Part shown: in pieces, positions 1 through 6,088 of the stretch
How the letters are laid out: every line of letters starts with the position of its first letter
Position numbering within the stretch: position 1 is the first letter of the stretch
NCBI GenBank assembly: GCA_002373755.1
Contig: DFJU01000124.1
Location: forward strand, 1-6,979
Direction of reading: 5' to 3'
Source: Bacteroidales bacterium UBA3663
GTDB taxonomy: Bacteria > Bacteroidota > Bacteroidia > Bacteroidales > UBA3663
Length of the DNA: 6,979 bases
Position numbers and translations under genes: made by a program
The notes under the pieces: model-generated
Seen by the model: only the letters and a program-made list of their open reading frames with translations
Databases searched by the model: none
What the model was told of the DNA's origin: nothing

Positions 1-472
1 TGACTTGCAGTTTGAGGCTCGCACCGAACTTGATGTCTGCCTGTACATTCTCGCCCACGAAACTGCGCTCATAGAATAGCGATTTAGATTTATTCGGGTA
101 ATAATACAAGGCTTCATTCAAAATATGCTTGCTGTTGAACTTGACGTCATAATCATATCGGGTATCGTTGGCATAGAACGATACGTGCATTTCCGTTGGC
201 TCATCTTTGGTGAGGACAAACGGAATGCAGCCACCGATTCCTTCTGTGGCGTCCGACTTAGGCATAACCAACAGACGGAACACCTCGTTCATGGCTATCA
301 ACATATTCGACTTGCCCGAAGCATTTGAACCATAGAGGATGCCTAACTTGTACAAGAACACACCATCAGCCACTTCGGTGACAAGTTCCGATGAAGAGCC
401 TTTGGCTATGAAATTTAGCTCTTGTTTATCGCGTATGGAGAGGTAATTCCTTACCCAGAAATCTCGTATCAT
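1..472 (-). CDS. AAA15-family ATPase, N-terminal part (cut by window edge)
   Basis: The reverse complement reads from an ATG at 472-470 without a stop to the left edge, giving 157 residues. It begins MIRDFWVRNYLSIRD, the usual opening of stand-alone ABC/SMC-like ATPases of the COG1106 (AAA15) type, in which a first beta strand and 'N-Y-x-S-I/F' precede the nucleotide site. A complete Walker A motif, GSNASGKS, lies at residues 48-55 (bases 308-331). Walker B and the signature helix must lie outside the window. Proteins of this family hydrolyse ATP and usually work with a nuclease or effector gene just downstream (RloB, DUF4435/AriB or TOPRIM types), often in phage defence; that partner would be beyond base 1 and cannot be seen. 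The local GC is lower (about 45%) than in the genes to the right, which fits an accessory, possibly acquired, gene. The family call is firm; a defence role is inference. Confidence 0.85.
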   Translation of the reverse strand, partial: MIRDFWVRNYLSIRDKQELNFIAKGSSSELVTEVADGVFLYKLGILYGSNASGKSNMLIAMNEVFRLLVMPKSDATEGIGGCIPFVLTKDEPTEMHVSFYANDTRYDYDVKFNSKHILNEALYYYPNKSKSLFYERSFVGENVQADIKFGASLKLQV

Positions 473-689
473 AGAATAAAATTTGCTTGTTTTTGTGATT
501 TTGCTACAAAAATGCGAATAAAATACTATATATTATGTGTTATAGCTGTTAAATGTGGTAATTGTTGTACGATTTTACATTTATTTAACCTTTTGTTTGA
601 AATTGAGATGGCAAATTAGGTCTGATTTTTTCCCCTTTATAGAATTTGCGCAACCGTATCGTTCTCTTTTGATAATCATACCTTTTTTG

Positions 690-718
690 GTCAACGGATT
701 GATTTCCGTTGGCTTTTT
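690..718 (+). terminator. Terminator-like hairpin without an obvious upstream gene
   Basis: CAACGGA (692-698) pairs with TCCGTTG (705-711) around the loop TTGATT. A T-G wobble and a G-C pair extend the stem outward to 690/713, and the run TTTTT (714-718) follows. That is the form of an intrinsic terminator on the plus strand. No plus-strand gene is visible upstream of it, since the neighbour at 1-472 points left. It could end a small RNA, be a leftover of a lost gene, or be chance. It lies upstream of the promoter at 772-802, so it would not attenuate the next gene. Confidence 0.35.
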
Positions 719-771
719 GCTTGTACAGACAGAGTTGACAGAAGAAAATGTGCTCCTTTTGACGCAGATTT

Positions 772-802
772 TTTGCATTTCAGGGAAATTTCATTATCTT
801 TT
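772..802 (+). promoter_or_regulatory. Bacteroidetes-type promoter for the glycosidase remnant
   Basis: A -33 element TTTG (772-775) is followed after exactly 19 bases by TATCTTTT (795-802), one mismatch from the Bacteroidetes -7 consensus TAnnTTTG. Spacing of 19-21 bases is normal for the primary sigma factor of this phylum. Transcription would begin near 808-812, leaving a leader of about 45 nt before the ATG at 854. No strong Shine-Dalgarno is present; the bases before the start are A-rich, as is usual in Bacteroidetes. Confidence 0.6.
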
Positions 803-853
803 TTGCGCGCCCGAATTTTTGAAAGTATCTACATACAATCGTATTATTGAAAA

Positions 854-2406
854 ATGTTCCGAAAATTAAGTTTATTGGCGTTGTTGATTGTGTCATTCTC
901 GGCCATTTCAGCACAAAAAATCGTTTATCAGACCGATGCATCGACCGATGCCCTCACGTCGCTCAAGGTTGAAGGCGATGCGACTGGCATGAACTGGTTG
1001 GTGCGCACCGACGGTTCGCAATATGCCTGGATTGGGAAGCAGTACCAGTGGGGCACGTTGCGCAATCTGGACGGCAGCGAGGTGGAGGGTCTGTCGTGCA
1101 AGGTGACGCGCCGCTATGACGGCAACGACCTCGTCGAGACCTACCTCATCCGCAACACGTCGCACGCCAACATCGAGCTGTCGCAGTTGCAGATATACAC
1201 CCCGTGGAACGACAACTATCCCGACGCAAACACTTGTCGTACATTGCGTTGCAATGCGCATGTCTGGGCAGCTGAGCGTTGTACCTACGCCATGCGAATG
1301 GGCGGAAAGGGTCCGCACGTGGGCATGATGCTCGAAGAAGGTTCCATCAGCGCTTATGCCATCAGTGAACGTGGTATGGAGAAGGGCGGCTCGAACACGC
1401 GCGGTATCATCTCGCTCATCCCCGAAACCTTCACGCTGATGCCGGGTCGCGTCTATATGCTGCGTTGGCGCATTTTCAGCTTCAACGACGAGGAGGATTT
1501 CTTCCGGAAGATGGTCGCCAAGGGTGGCGTGCGCGTCAAAGCCGACAGGTATGTGGCCAAGATGGACGAGAACATCAACGTGCAGATCATCACCCGCGAG
1601 GGCGTCAAGACAGAGGTCAACCCCATCCGTCAGACGGGCGAACAGCGCATCGAAATCAACGGTGGAAAGGGTCGCCGCACGCACATTGAGGTGTTCGGCC
1701 TGTTGAGCATCGAACAGTTGCTTGAAAGCCGCGCGCAGTACATCATGGATTATTAGCAGTTCAAGGATGCCGGTAGCGAGTTCTATGGTGCCTATCTGCC
1801 ATACGACCGCACGTCGAGCAAGATGGTGCAGGCATGGAAGGCCGACAAGAAACGGTCGGACATGAATGCAGGCCGCGAACGTCTGGGCATGGGCATCTTC
1901 ATGGCGCTCTACGCGCAATTTGCCAAGAAGCATCCCGGCGACTGCTACATCGACCAGCATTTCCTTTCGGTCTCAATCGACCTCTACGCGAAGTTCGTGC
2001 GTACGTTACAGTCGGACAGCTACACGACCTACAGTTCGCCGCACCGCAACGACAAGGTGCGCATCTACAACTATCCGTGGGTGGCGCATTTCTATTGCGA
2101 GATGTTCAAGCTGACGCAGGAGAAGCGGTATTTGACCGATGCCTATCGGACGCAGATGGCGCAGTTCCGTGACGGGGGCATGAATTTCTATGCTATCGAC
2201 ATGCCGGCGATGCGCGCTACCGCCAGCGTGCCAAGGACTGTCTCTTGGGCAACCTGCTGCTGTTCGACAGCCAAGGTTTCGGCAGTTGCGCCTACCAATA
2301 TCCCGACTACGTGAACGGCAAGACGGCACGTTTCGCCAATCCTTGCGCCAACGATCAGGATTGGGCACTGGTCTATTTGCTCATGTTGAAGGACTCGGTG
2401 TTCTGA
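854..2406 (+). pseudogene. Decayed exported six-hairpin-glycosidase-like protein
   Basis: The frame from ATG 854 encodes a signal peptide (MFRKLSLLALL... with a likely cut near SAISA, residues 16-20) and a beta-rich domain containing GPHVG and a PGRVYMLRW-type strand, up to an in-frame TAG at 1754-1756. Homologous-looking sequence resumes at once in the same frame (QFKDAGSEFYGAYLPYD) and continues through helical toroid-like sequence (RIYNYPWVAHFYCEMF) to FYAIDMP near 2203. There it switches to the frame one base back, where YRHAGDARYRQRAKD, SCAYQYP and ANDQDWAL lead to a TGA at 2404-2406. From memory of six-hairpin glycosidases, FY-I--P is mid-domain whereas SCAY-YP and NDQDWAL are near the C-terminus, so a sizeable internal deletion is likely. 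The encoded protein was probably a periplasmic or surface polysaccharide-degrading enzyme. Two independent lesions argue for a pseudogene rather than recoding. The family is inferred from motifs; I am less sure of it than of the inactivation. Confidence 0.75.
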
Positions 2407-2436
2407 AAAATCCGCGTAGTAAATCAATCACGACAT

Positions 2437-2472
2437 AAAAAAGGCTTGAGTTGAGATGCTAAAGCCTTTTTT
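2437..2472 (+). terminator. Rho-independent terminator after the glycosidase remnant
   Basis: AAAAAAGGCTT (2437-2447) and AAGCCTTTTTT (2462-2472) form a perfect 11-bp stem with a 14-base loop, and the 3' arm itself supplies the T-run. It lies 30 bases after the TGA of the pseudogene. Its retention suggests that the TGA at 2404-2406 is the ancestral C-terminus. Because the stem has A and T tracts on both sides it could work in both directions. Confidence 0.8.
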
Positions 2473-2547
2473 CGTGTGTTTTGCGTTCAGAATTTGTAGA
2501 AAACAGTATCATTTTTTTTCCTGTCGTCCAATATCCCGAAAACTGCT

Positions 2548-2555
2548 TATCTTTG
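2548..2555 (+). promoter_or_regulatory. -7 element of the translesion polymerase gene
   Basis: TATCTTTG is an exact match to the Bacteroidetes -7 consensus TAnnTTTG and is followed by the common C. No clean TTTG lies 19-21 bases upstream; a T8 tract at 2512-2519 is the nearest candidate but is too far. The expected transcription start is around 2560-2563, only 5-8 bases before the ATG at 2568, so the mRNA would be almost leaderless. I see no clear SOS-type inverted repeat around it. Confidence 0.6.
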
Positions 2556-2567
2556 CACCTCGTCCAA

Positions 2568-4064
2568 ATGAAAAAGAAACAATACGTGGCTATCGACCTG
2601 AAGTCGTTCTACGCTTCCGTCGAGTGCGTTGACAGGGGGCTCGACCCGTTGTCGACCAACCTCGTCGTGGCCGATGTGAGCCGCACGGAGAAGACCATCT
2701 GTCTGGCCGTGTCGCCGTCGCTCAAGGCATACGGGATTGGCGGTCGTGCGCGTCTGTTTGAGGTCGTACAACGTGTACGCGAGGTCAATCGGGAGCGGAG
2801 CCTGAAAGTGGGCCGTCGTCTGGTCGGAAAGTCGTCCGATGACAATGCGTTGCGGCAGCATCCGGATTGGGCCGTTGACTACATTGCCGCCCCGCCGCGA
2901 ATGTCGCGCTACATCGAAATTAGCACGAAAATCTACAGCATTTACCGTCGCTACGTGGCTCAAGAGGATATACACGTGTATAGCATCGACGAGGTGTTCA
3001 TGGACGTGACGCCATATTTGGAGCACTATCGGATGACGGCCCACGAACTGGCTCTGCGCATGATTCGCGATGTGCTCAATGCGACGGGCATCACGGCTAC
3101 GGCCGGCATCGGCACGAACCTTTATCTTTGCAAGGTGGCGATGGACATCGTTGCAAAACACCTTCCGGCCGACAAGGATGGCGTGCGTATAGGCGAGCTG
3201 GACGAGATGAGCTATCGCCGCCAACTGTGGAACCATCGGCCGCTGACGAGTTTCTGGCGTGTCGGACACGGCATCGCAAAACGGTTGGCCATGTACGGCA
3301 TCGATACGATGGGAAAAATCGCGCGCCAATCGGTTAAGAATGAGTCTGTTCTGTATAAAATGTTCGGGGTAAATGCCGAATTGCTCATCGACCATGCCTG
3401 GGGCTGGGAGCCTTGCACGTTGGCCGATGTGAAAGCCTACCGTCCGATGTCGAGTTCGTTGAGCAGCGGGCAGGTGCTGAGCGAGCCATACACGTGGCAG
3501 AAGGCGCGCGTCGTGTTGCGCGAGATGGCCGATGCCGCAGCTCTCGACCTTGTGGCCAAGCGGCTCGCCACCGACCAGCTGGTGCTCAGTGTGGGCTACG
3601 ATGTGGAGTGCCTGACGCGGCCAGAGATTCGCTACGCGGGTCCGGTGGCTGTCGATCATTATGGCCGACGTGTCCCGCTGCCGGCTCACGGTTCGCAGAA
3701 CTTGGAACGGCCGACGTCGTCGGCGCGCATCATCTGCGAGGCCGCTGTCGCACTGTTTGACCGCATTGTGCAGCCGAACATGCTGGTGCGCCGTCTCAAC
3801 CTGACCACAAATCACGTAGTGTCGGAAGATGCCATAGGCCGCAAAAGCGAACCTGTGCAGCTCGACCTTTTTGCCGACTATGATGAACTGCGCCGCCGCC
3901 AGCTTGACGAACGTGAGGCATTGGACAAGGAACGCCGTGTGCAGGAGGCCATGCTTGCCATCAAACAACGATATGGGAAGAACGCCATCTTGCGCGGCAC
4001 GAACTTTGAAGATGGAGCGACTGCCATCGAACGTAACGGCCAGATTGGTGGCCACAAAGCTTGA
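2568..4064 (+). CDS. Y-family translesion DNA polymerase (UmuC/UvrX-like)
   Basis: A 498-residue Y-family polymerase, the error-prone type that copies past damaged bases. The palm begins VAIDLKSFYASVE: D10 is the first metal ligand and Y15 the steric-gate position. SIDE at 139-142 supplies the other catalytic pair, D141 and E142. GIGTNLYLCKVA (from about 180) is the conserved strand and helix after it, and the helix-hairpin-helix thumb lies near 225-265. QLDLF at 431-435 (bases 3858-3872) matches the beta-clamp pentapeptide QLxLF. The tail ends in ERNGQIGGHKA, typical of the UvrX / ImpB-MucB-SamB type, and about 500 residues is normal for that group. I chose the ATG at 2568 over an upstream TTG at 2481 because the family begins just before VAIDLKSFY and the promoter lies at 2548-2555. 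No umuD-like partner precedes it; the small gene at 4069 follows after 4 nt and is probably co-transcribed. The gene looks intact. Confidence 0.93.
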   Translation: MKKKQYVAIDLKSFYASVECVDRGLDPLSTNLVVADVSRTEKTICLAVSPSLKAYGIGGRARLFEVVQRVREVNRERSLKVGRRLVGKSSDDNALRQHPDWAVDYIAAPPRMSRYIEISTKIYSIYRRYVAQEDIHVYSIDEVFMDVTPYLEHYRMTAHELALRMIRDVLNATGITATAGIGTNLYLCKVAMDIVAKHLPADKDGVRIGELDEMSYRRQLWNHRPLTSFWRVGHGIAKRLAMYGIDTMGKIARQSVKNESVLYKMFGVNAELLIDHAWGWEPCTLADVKAYRPMSSSLSSGQVLSEPYTWQKARVVLREMADAAALDLVAKRLATDQLVLSVGYDVECLTRPEIRYAGPVAVDHYGRRVPLPAHGSQNLERPTSSARIICEAAVALFDRIVQPNMLVRRLNLTTNHVVSEDAIGRKSEPVQLDLFADYDELRRRQLDEREALDKERRVQEAMLAIKQRYGKNAILRGTNFEDGATAIERNGQIGGHKA

Positions 4065-4068
4065 AGAT

Positions 4069-4275
4069 ATGGAAGACGATTACGAAGACATCATCGCTTT
4101 GCCGCATCATGTGTCGCGCCAGCATCGGCCGATGCCACTTGCTGACCGTGCCGCCCAATTTGCGCCTTTCGCTGCCTTGACGGGCTACGAAGAGGCTGTG
4201 CAGATGGCCGACGACGCGTTTGTGGCCAAGATGGAGGAGAAGAATGAGGAGCCGCTGGACGGTGCTAATCTGTAG
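4069..4275 (+). CDS. Small YolD-like companion of the translesion polymerase
   Basis: A 68-residue protein beginning MEDDYEDIIALPHHVS, followed by the core RPMPLADRAAQFAPFAALTGYEEA at about residues 20-43. I recognise this core from small proteins encoded next to UvrX-type Y-family polymerases, mostly in Firmicutes, where they are labelled YolD-like. Their biochemical role is not established to my knowledge; a helper or regulator of the polymerase is inference from the constant neighbourhood. The gene starts 4 nt after the polymerase stop (TGA 4062-4064). The longer open frame starting at 3871 overlaps the polymerase and is not supported, because family resemblance begins only at MEDDYED. There is no signal peptide or membrane segment, and the protein is acidic, with charged ends. 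No plus-strand T-run terminator follows. Confidence 0.8.
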   Translation: MEDDYEDIIALPHHVSRQHRPMPLADRAAQFAPFAALTGYEEAVQMADDAFVAKMEEKNEEPLDGANL

Positions 4276-4309
4276 CCGACGTCGCTCAATATTACGGTAA
4301 TGATTGTAT

Positions 4310-4348
4310 AAAAAATCGAACCTGCAGGTACTCTCGTATCTGCAGGTT
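4310..4348 (-). terminator. Terminator of the lptE-secG operon
   Basis: Bases 4319-4331 (AACCTGCAGGTAC) pair with 4336-4348 (GTATCTGCAGGTT) in a 13-bp stem with one G-T wobble and a TCTC loop. On the minus strand the hairpin is followed by CGA and then six Ts (A-run 4310-4315 on the plus strand), about 60 bases after the secG stop, so it terminates leftward transcription. On the plus strand no T-run follows, so it is at best a weak terminator for the convergent polymerase unit. Confidence 0.8.
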
Positions 4349-4409
4349 CTGCGATGATTTGGAATAGGAGAAAAATGTATTTGATGTTTACCTTTTGAAA
4401 ATCAAATTA

Positions 4410-4754
4410 TTAGTTTGCAGGAGCTTCGGCTGGAGCCTCAACTGGAGCAGCTTCGGTCTCAACATTTTCCGGAGTGCTCATGGCGCTTTCAACTGCGCCG
4501 TCCTGCAACACGCTGCCTTGTTCTGCAACGCTCTTGTGGGTTGTGACGGTGCAAAGGATGCACAGCACTGCAATCACGCTCATCAAAGTCCAGGTAGCCT
4601 TCTCGAGGAAGTCGGCTGTTTTGGGAGCACCCATAATCTGGTTGGACGACTGGAATCCGGCAGCCAAACCGCCGCCTTTTGATTTCTGAATAAGAACGAT
4701 CGCAATCAGCACAATGGCGAGAATCACGATGATTGGAACAAGAATAGATGTCAT
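4410..4754 (-). CDS. secG: Preprotein translocase subunit SecG
   Basis: A 114-residue inner-membrane protein with two transmembrane segments (about residues 4-22 and 54-70). Between them lies the hallmark cytoplasmic loop QKSKGGGLAAGF (23-34) and a FLEKATW-like entry into the second segment. SecG assists SecYE and SecA in moving unfolded preproteins across the inner membrane. The tail after the second segment (about 75-114) is rich in Ala, Pro and Glu; such variable, low-complexity tails are common in Bacteroidetes SecG. The ATG overlaps the stop of the TPR gene upstream by 4 nt (ATGA, 4754-4751), so translation is probably coupled. It is the last gene of its operon, before the hairpin at 4310-4348. 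Confidence 0.95.
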   Translation of the reverse strand: MTSILVPIIVILAIVLIAIVLIQKSKGGGLAAGFQSSNQIMGAPKTADFLEKATWTLMSVIAVLCILCTVTTHKSVAEQGSVLQDGAVESAMSTPENVETEAAPVEAPAEAPAN

Positions 4755-5572
4755 TTTTTAGTATTGTTTGTTTTATTGATTTTTTTCGATTCGGGAGCCT
4801 TTTGAAACTCTTTCTGAAGGGATATAACCTTCTCCAGATACCGGATTTGGTCTGCGAAATTACCGCTTTTTTTCGAGTATTGCAAATTAAGTTGCGAAAA
4901 AATTGTGAGCGCCTGTTCAAATTTGTGCTGTTTGACGTACAACTTGGCCAAACTTTCGGTCAAGAATGCCTTTTCGCGTATCAGTTCGGGGTCTGGCGTC
5001 GGCACATTTTCGATTGGGACATCGGCTTTCGGCACGAGCAGTTTGCCGTCTTTGTCGGCCATCAGGAATTGGTCGATGAGGCTGTCCTGGTCAATGCCGT
5101 CATTCGCGTCGCCAGATACAATAAGGTCGTCGTCGGCATCGCTGCCGCTGGGGAGGTCCGGCCGTTCGGCAAGTGCGTCGAGCGGAGAGTCGGTCGCGAC
5201 GGCTGCGATTTGGCTTTCGATGTCGATGCCGGGCAAATGCTGCTGGCTCAGGAACTGGTCGATGAGCAGGAAATCGTCGTCGTCGCAGGTTGTGCTGTTT
5301 TCGTCGCGTCGTTGCTGCTCAAGCTGGCGCATCAGCTCAATCCAGGCATGTTCGCCGTTGTTGACGAGCAGGAACAGTTGGGTGCGGTCGGGCATGGCGC
5401 AGGCGGCATTCTGTAGTTGTCGGCCGAGTTCGATGCTGTGAGTGTTGGCCAAGGCAATGCTGTACAGCATCCTGTAGGCCGCGCAATAGGGGTATTGCGC
5501 AATGAGCCGAGGCAATTGTTCGACTGCCTCGGTGCTCATGGATTCGGGATTCTGTAACCAATTGTCTATCAT
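4751..5572 (-). CDS. TPR-containing protein of the lptE-secG operon
   Basis: A 273-residue protein without a signal peptide, matching the hypothetical or 'tetratricopeptide repeat' protein found between lptE and secG in Bacteroidales. Residues 1-90 form a helical region with a WLQNPESMS start and a QYPYCAAYRMLYSIAL helix pair that reads like a degenerate repeat. Residues 95-195 are acidic and probably disordered, apart from two copies of LIDQFL (103-108 and 165-170). Residues 201-255 form a TPR-like pair (ESLAKLYVKQHKFEQALTIF), followed by a Lys/Asn-rich tail. It starts 9 nt after the lptE stop and overlaps secG by 4 nt. No function is established that I know of; a scaffold role in envelope biogenesis is only suggested by its neighbours. 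Confidence 0.85.
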   Translation of the reverse strand: MIDNWLQNPESMSTEAVEQLPRLIAQYPYCAAYRMLYSIALANTHSIELGRQLQNAACAMPDRTQLFLLVNNGEHAWIELMRQLEQQRRDENSTTCDDDDFLLIDQFLSQQHLPGIDIESQIAAVATDSPLDALAERPDLPSGSDADDDLIVSGDANDGIDQDSLIDQFLMADKDGKLLVPKADVPIENVPTPDPELIREKAFLTESLAKLYVKQHKFEQALTIFSQLNLQYSKKSGNFADQIRYLEKVISLQKEFQKAPESKKINKTNNTKK

Positions 5573-5581
5573 TGTGTACGA

Positions 5582-6085
5582 TTACCAGTTCGCTACGGTT
5601 GCGTTGAAGATTTCTTCGACGATTTCGTCAATCATCTCGTTGCATAGGTCTTCCTGCACGTCGGTGAGGAGCTGAGTGGCGTCGAAATCGCGGTAGGCCG
5701 AAAATTCCTTCTCGAAGTTGTCTGTCGGGTGTGGCTTGCTGACGAACTTAACCTTGATTTTGATGGTGAGGCGGGTTTCCGATGCGTAGGCGTCGCTCTT
5801 GACGGCCTGTGGCGAGAGGGAATAGCCCGTGATGGCGCCGCTCAGTTGCAGGTCGCCGTCTTTTTTGACCTGCGTCAGACGTGTCTGTGCGGCATATTTC
5901 GCCTGCAATTCGTCGTTGAAGTTGACGGCCAATGGTGCATAGACCAACGTCGCCTTGATCGGGAAATTCTCGAAGCTGATGGTCTTTGTCGTGGTGTAGT
6001 CGATGCTTGCGCCATTCAGTTTGTAGCTGATGGTGCAGGCCGACAGGAGCGTCGAGGCGAGGAGTGCAAGAAGCCAGTTTTTCAT
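5582..6085 (-). CDS. lptE: LPS-assembly lipoprotein LptE (Bacteroidetes form)
   Basis: A 167-residue lipoprotein. Residues 1-16 form a short hydrophobic signal ending in the lipobox LLSAC, with C17 as the lipidated residue. The mature part opens YKLNGASIDYTTTKTI and continues SFENFPIKATLVYAPLA, the Bacteroidetes LptE pattern, and ends IFNATVANW, which I remember as nearly invariant in the family. LptE plugs the LptD barrel in the outer membrane and helps insert lipopolysaccharide into the outer leaflet. The gene follows the sigma-54 activator by 3 nt and precedes the TPR gene by 9 nt, so it sits inside the operon with no promoter of its own visible. The length is normal for the family. Confidence 0.93.
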   Translation of the reverse strand: MKNWLLALLASTLLSACTISYKLNGASIDYTTTKTISFENFPIKATLVYAPLAVNFNDELQAKYAAQTRLTQVKKDGDLQLSGAITGYSLSPQAVKSDAYASETRLTIKIKVKFVSKPHPTDNFEKEFSAYRDFDATQLLTDVQEDLCNEMIDEIVEEIFNATVANW

Positions 6086-6088
6086 CTG

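Larger units (their letters stand above)
473..853. other. AT-rich divergent intergenic region
   Basis: This 381-base stretch separates the leftward ATPase gene from the rightward glycosidase remnant. Short open frames exist on both strands, but their translations look like chance (rich in F, C, I and L, no family resemblance), so I call no gene. It holds the plus-strand hairpin at 690-718 and the promoter at 772-802, listed separately. For the leftward ATPase, the minus strand of 507-514 reads CATTTTTG, one mismatch from the Bacteroidetes -7 element TAnnTTTG. It would give a leader of roughly 25-30 nt, but no matching -33 TTTG lies at the right distance, so this is only a weak candidate. Confidence 0.6.

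Noticed and set aside
189..714. 13-base direct repeat ATTTCCGTTGGCT at 189-201 and 702-714
   Set aside because: One copy is inside the ATPase coding region and the other is in the hairpin arm at 702-714; a single such match within 7 kb is expected to occur by chance fairly often, and no further flanking similarity is visible.
555..869. Plus-strand open frame of 104 codons in the intergenic region
   Set aside because: The product is low-quality (rich in Phe, Leu, Ile and Cys), the frame overlaps the start of the next gene, and it spans both the hairpin at 690-718 and the promoter at 772-802.
1754..1756. Amber recoding (TAG read as an amino acid)
   Set aside because: The same gene carries a second, frame-changing lesion and the intact genes in the window end in TAA, TGA or TAG in the ordinary way (the small gene ends in TAG at 4273-4275), so ordinary gene decay is simpler.
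908..1960. Long minus-strand open frame (350 codons) opposite the glycosidase remnant
   Set aside because: Its translation is rich in His, Arg and Ala with no domain pattern, and it is the mirror of GC-rich codons of the real frame on the plus strand, which has a signal peptide and family motifs.
2481..2567. N-terminal extension of the polymerase by 29 codons from TTG
   Set aside because: It would start just beyond the terminator stem and before the promoter element at 2548-2555, and family members begin just ahead of the first palm strand, which fits the ATG at 2568.
2547..4055. Minus-strand open frame of 502 codons opposite the polymerase gene
   Set aside because: It is a shadow of a GC-rich gene: the plus strand encodes an unmistakable Y-family polymerase with all catalytic motifs, and the antisense product has none.
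3871..4068. 66-codon upstream extension of the YolD-like gene
   Set aside because: It lies wholly inside the polymerase coding region in another frame and shows no resemblance to the family; similarity begins at the ATG at 4069.
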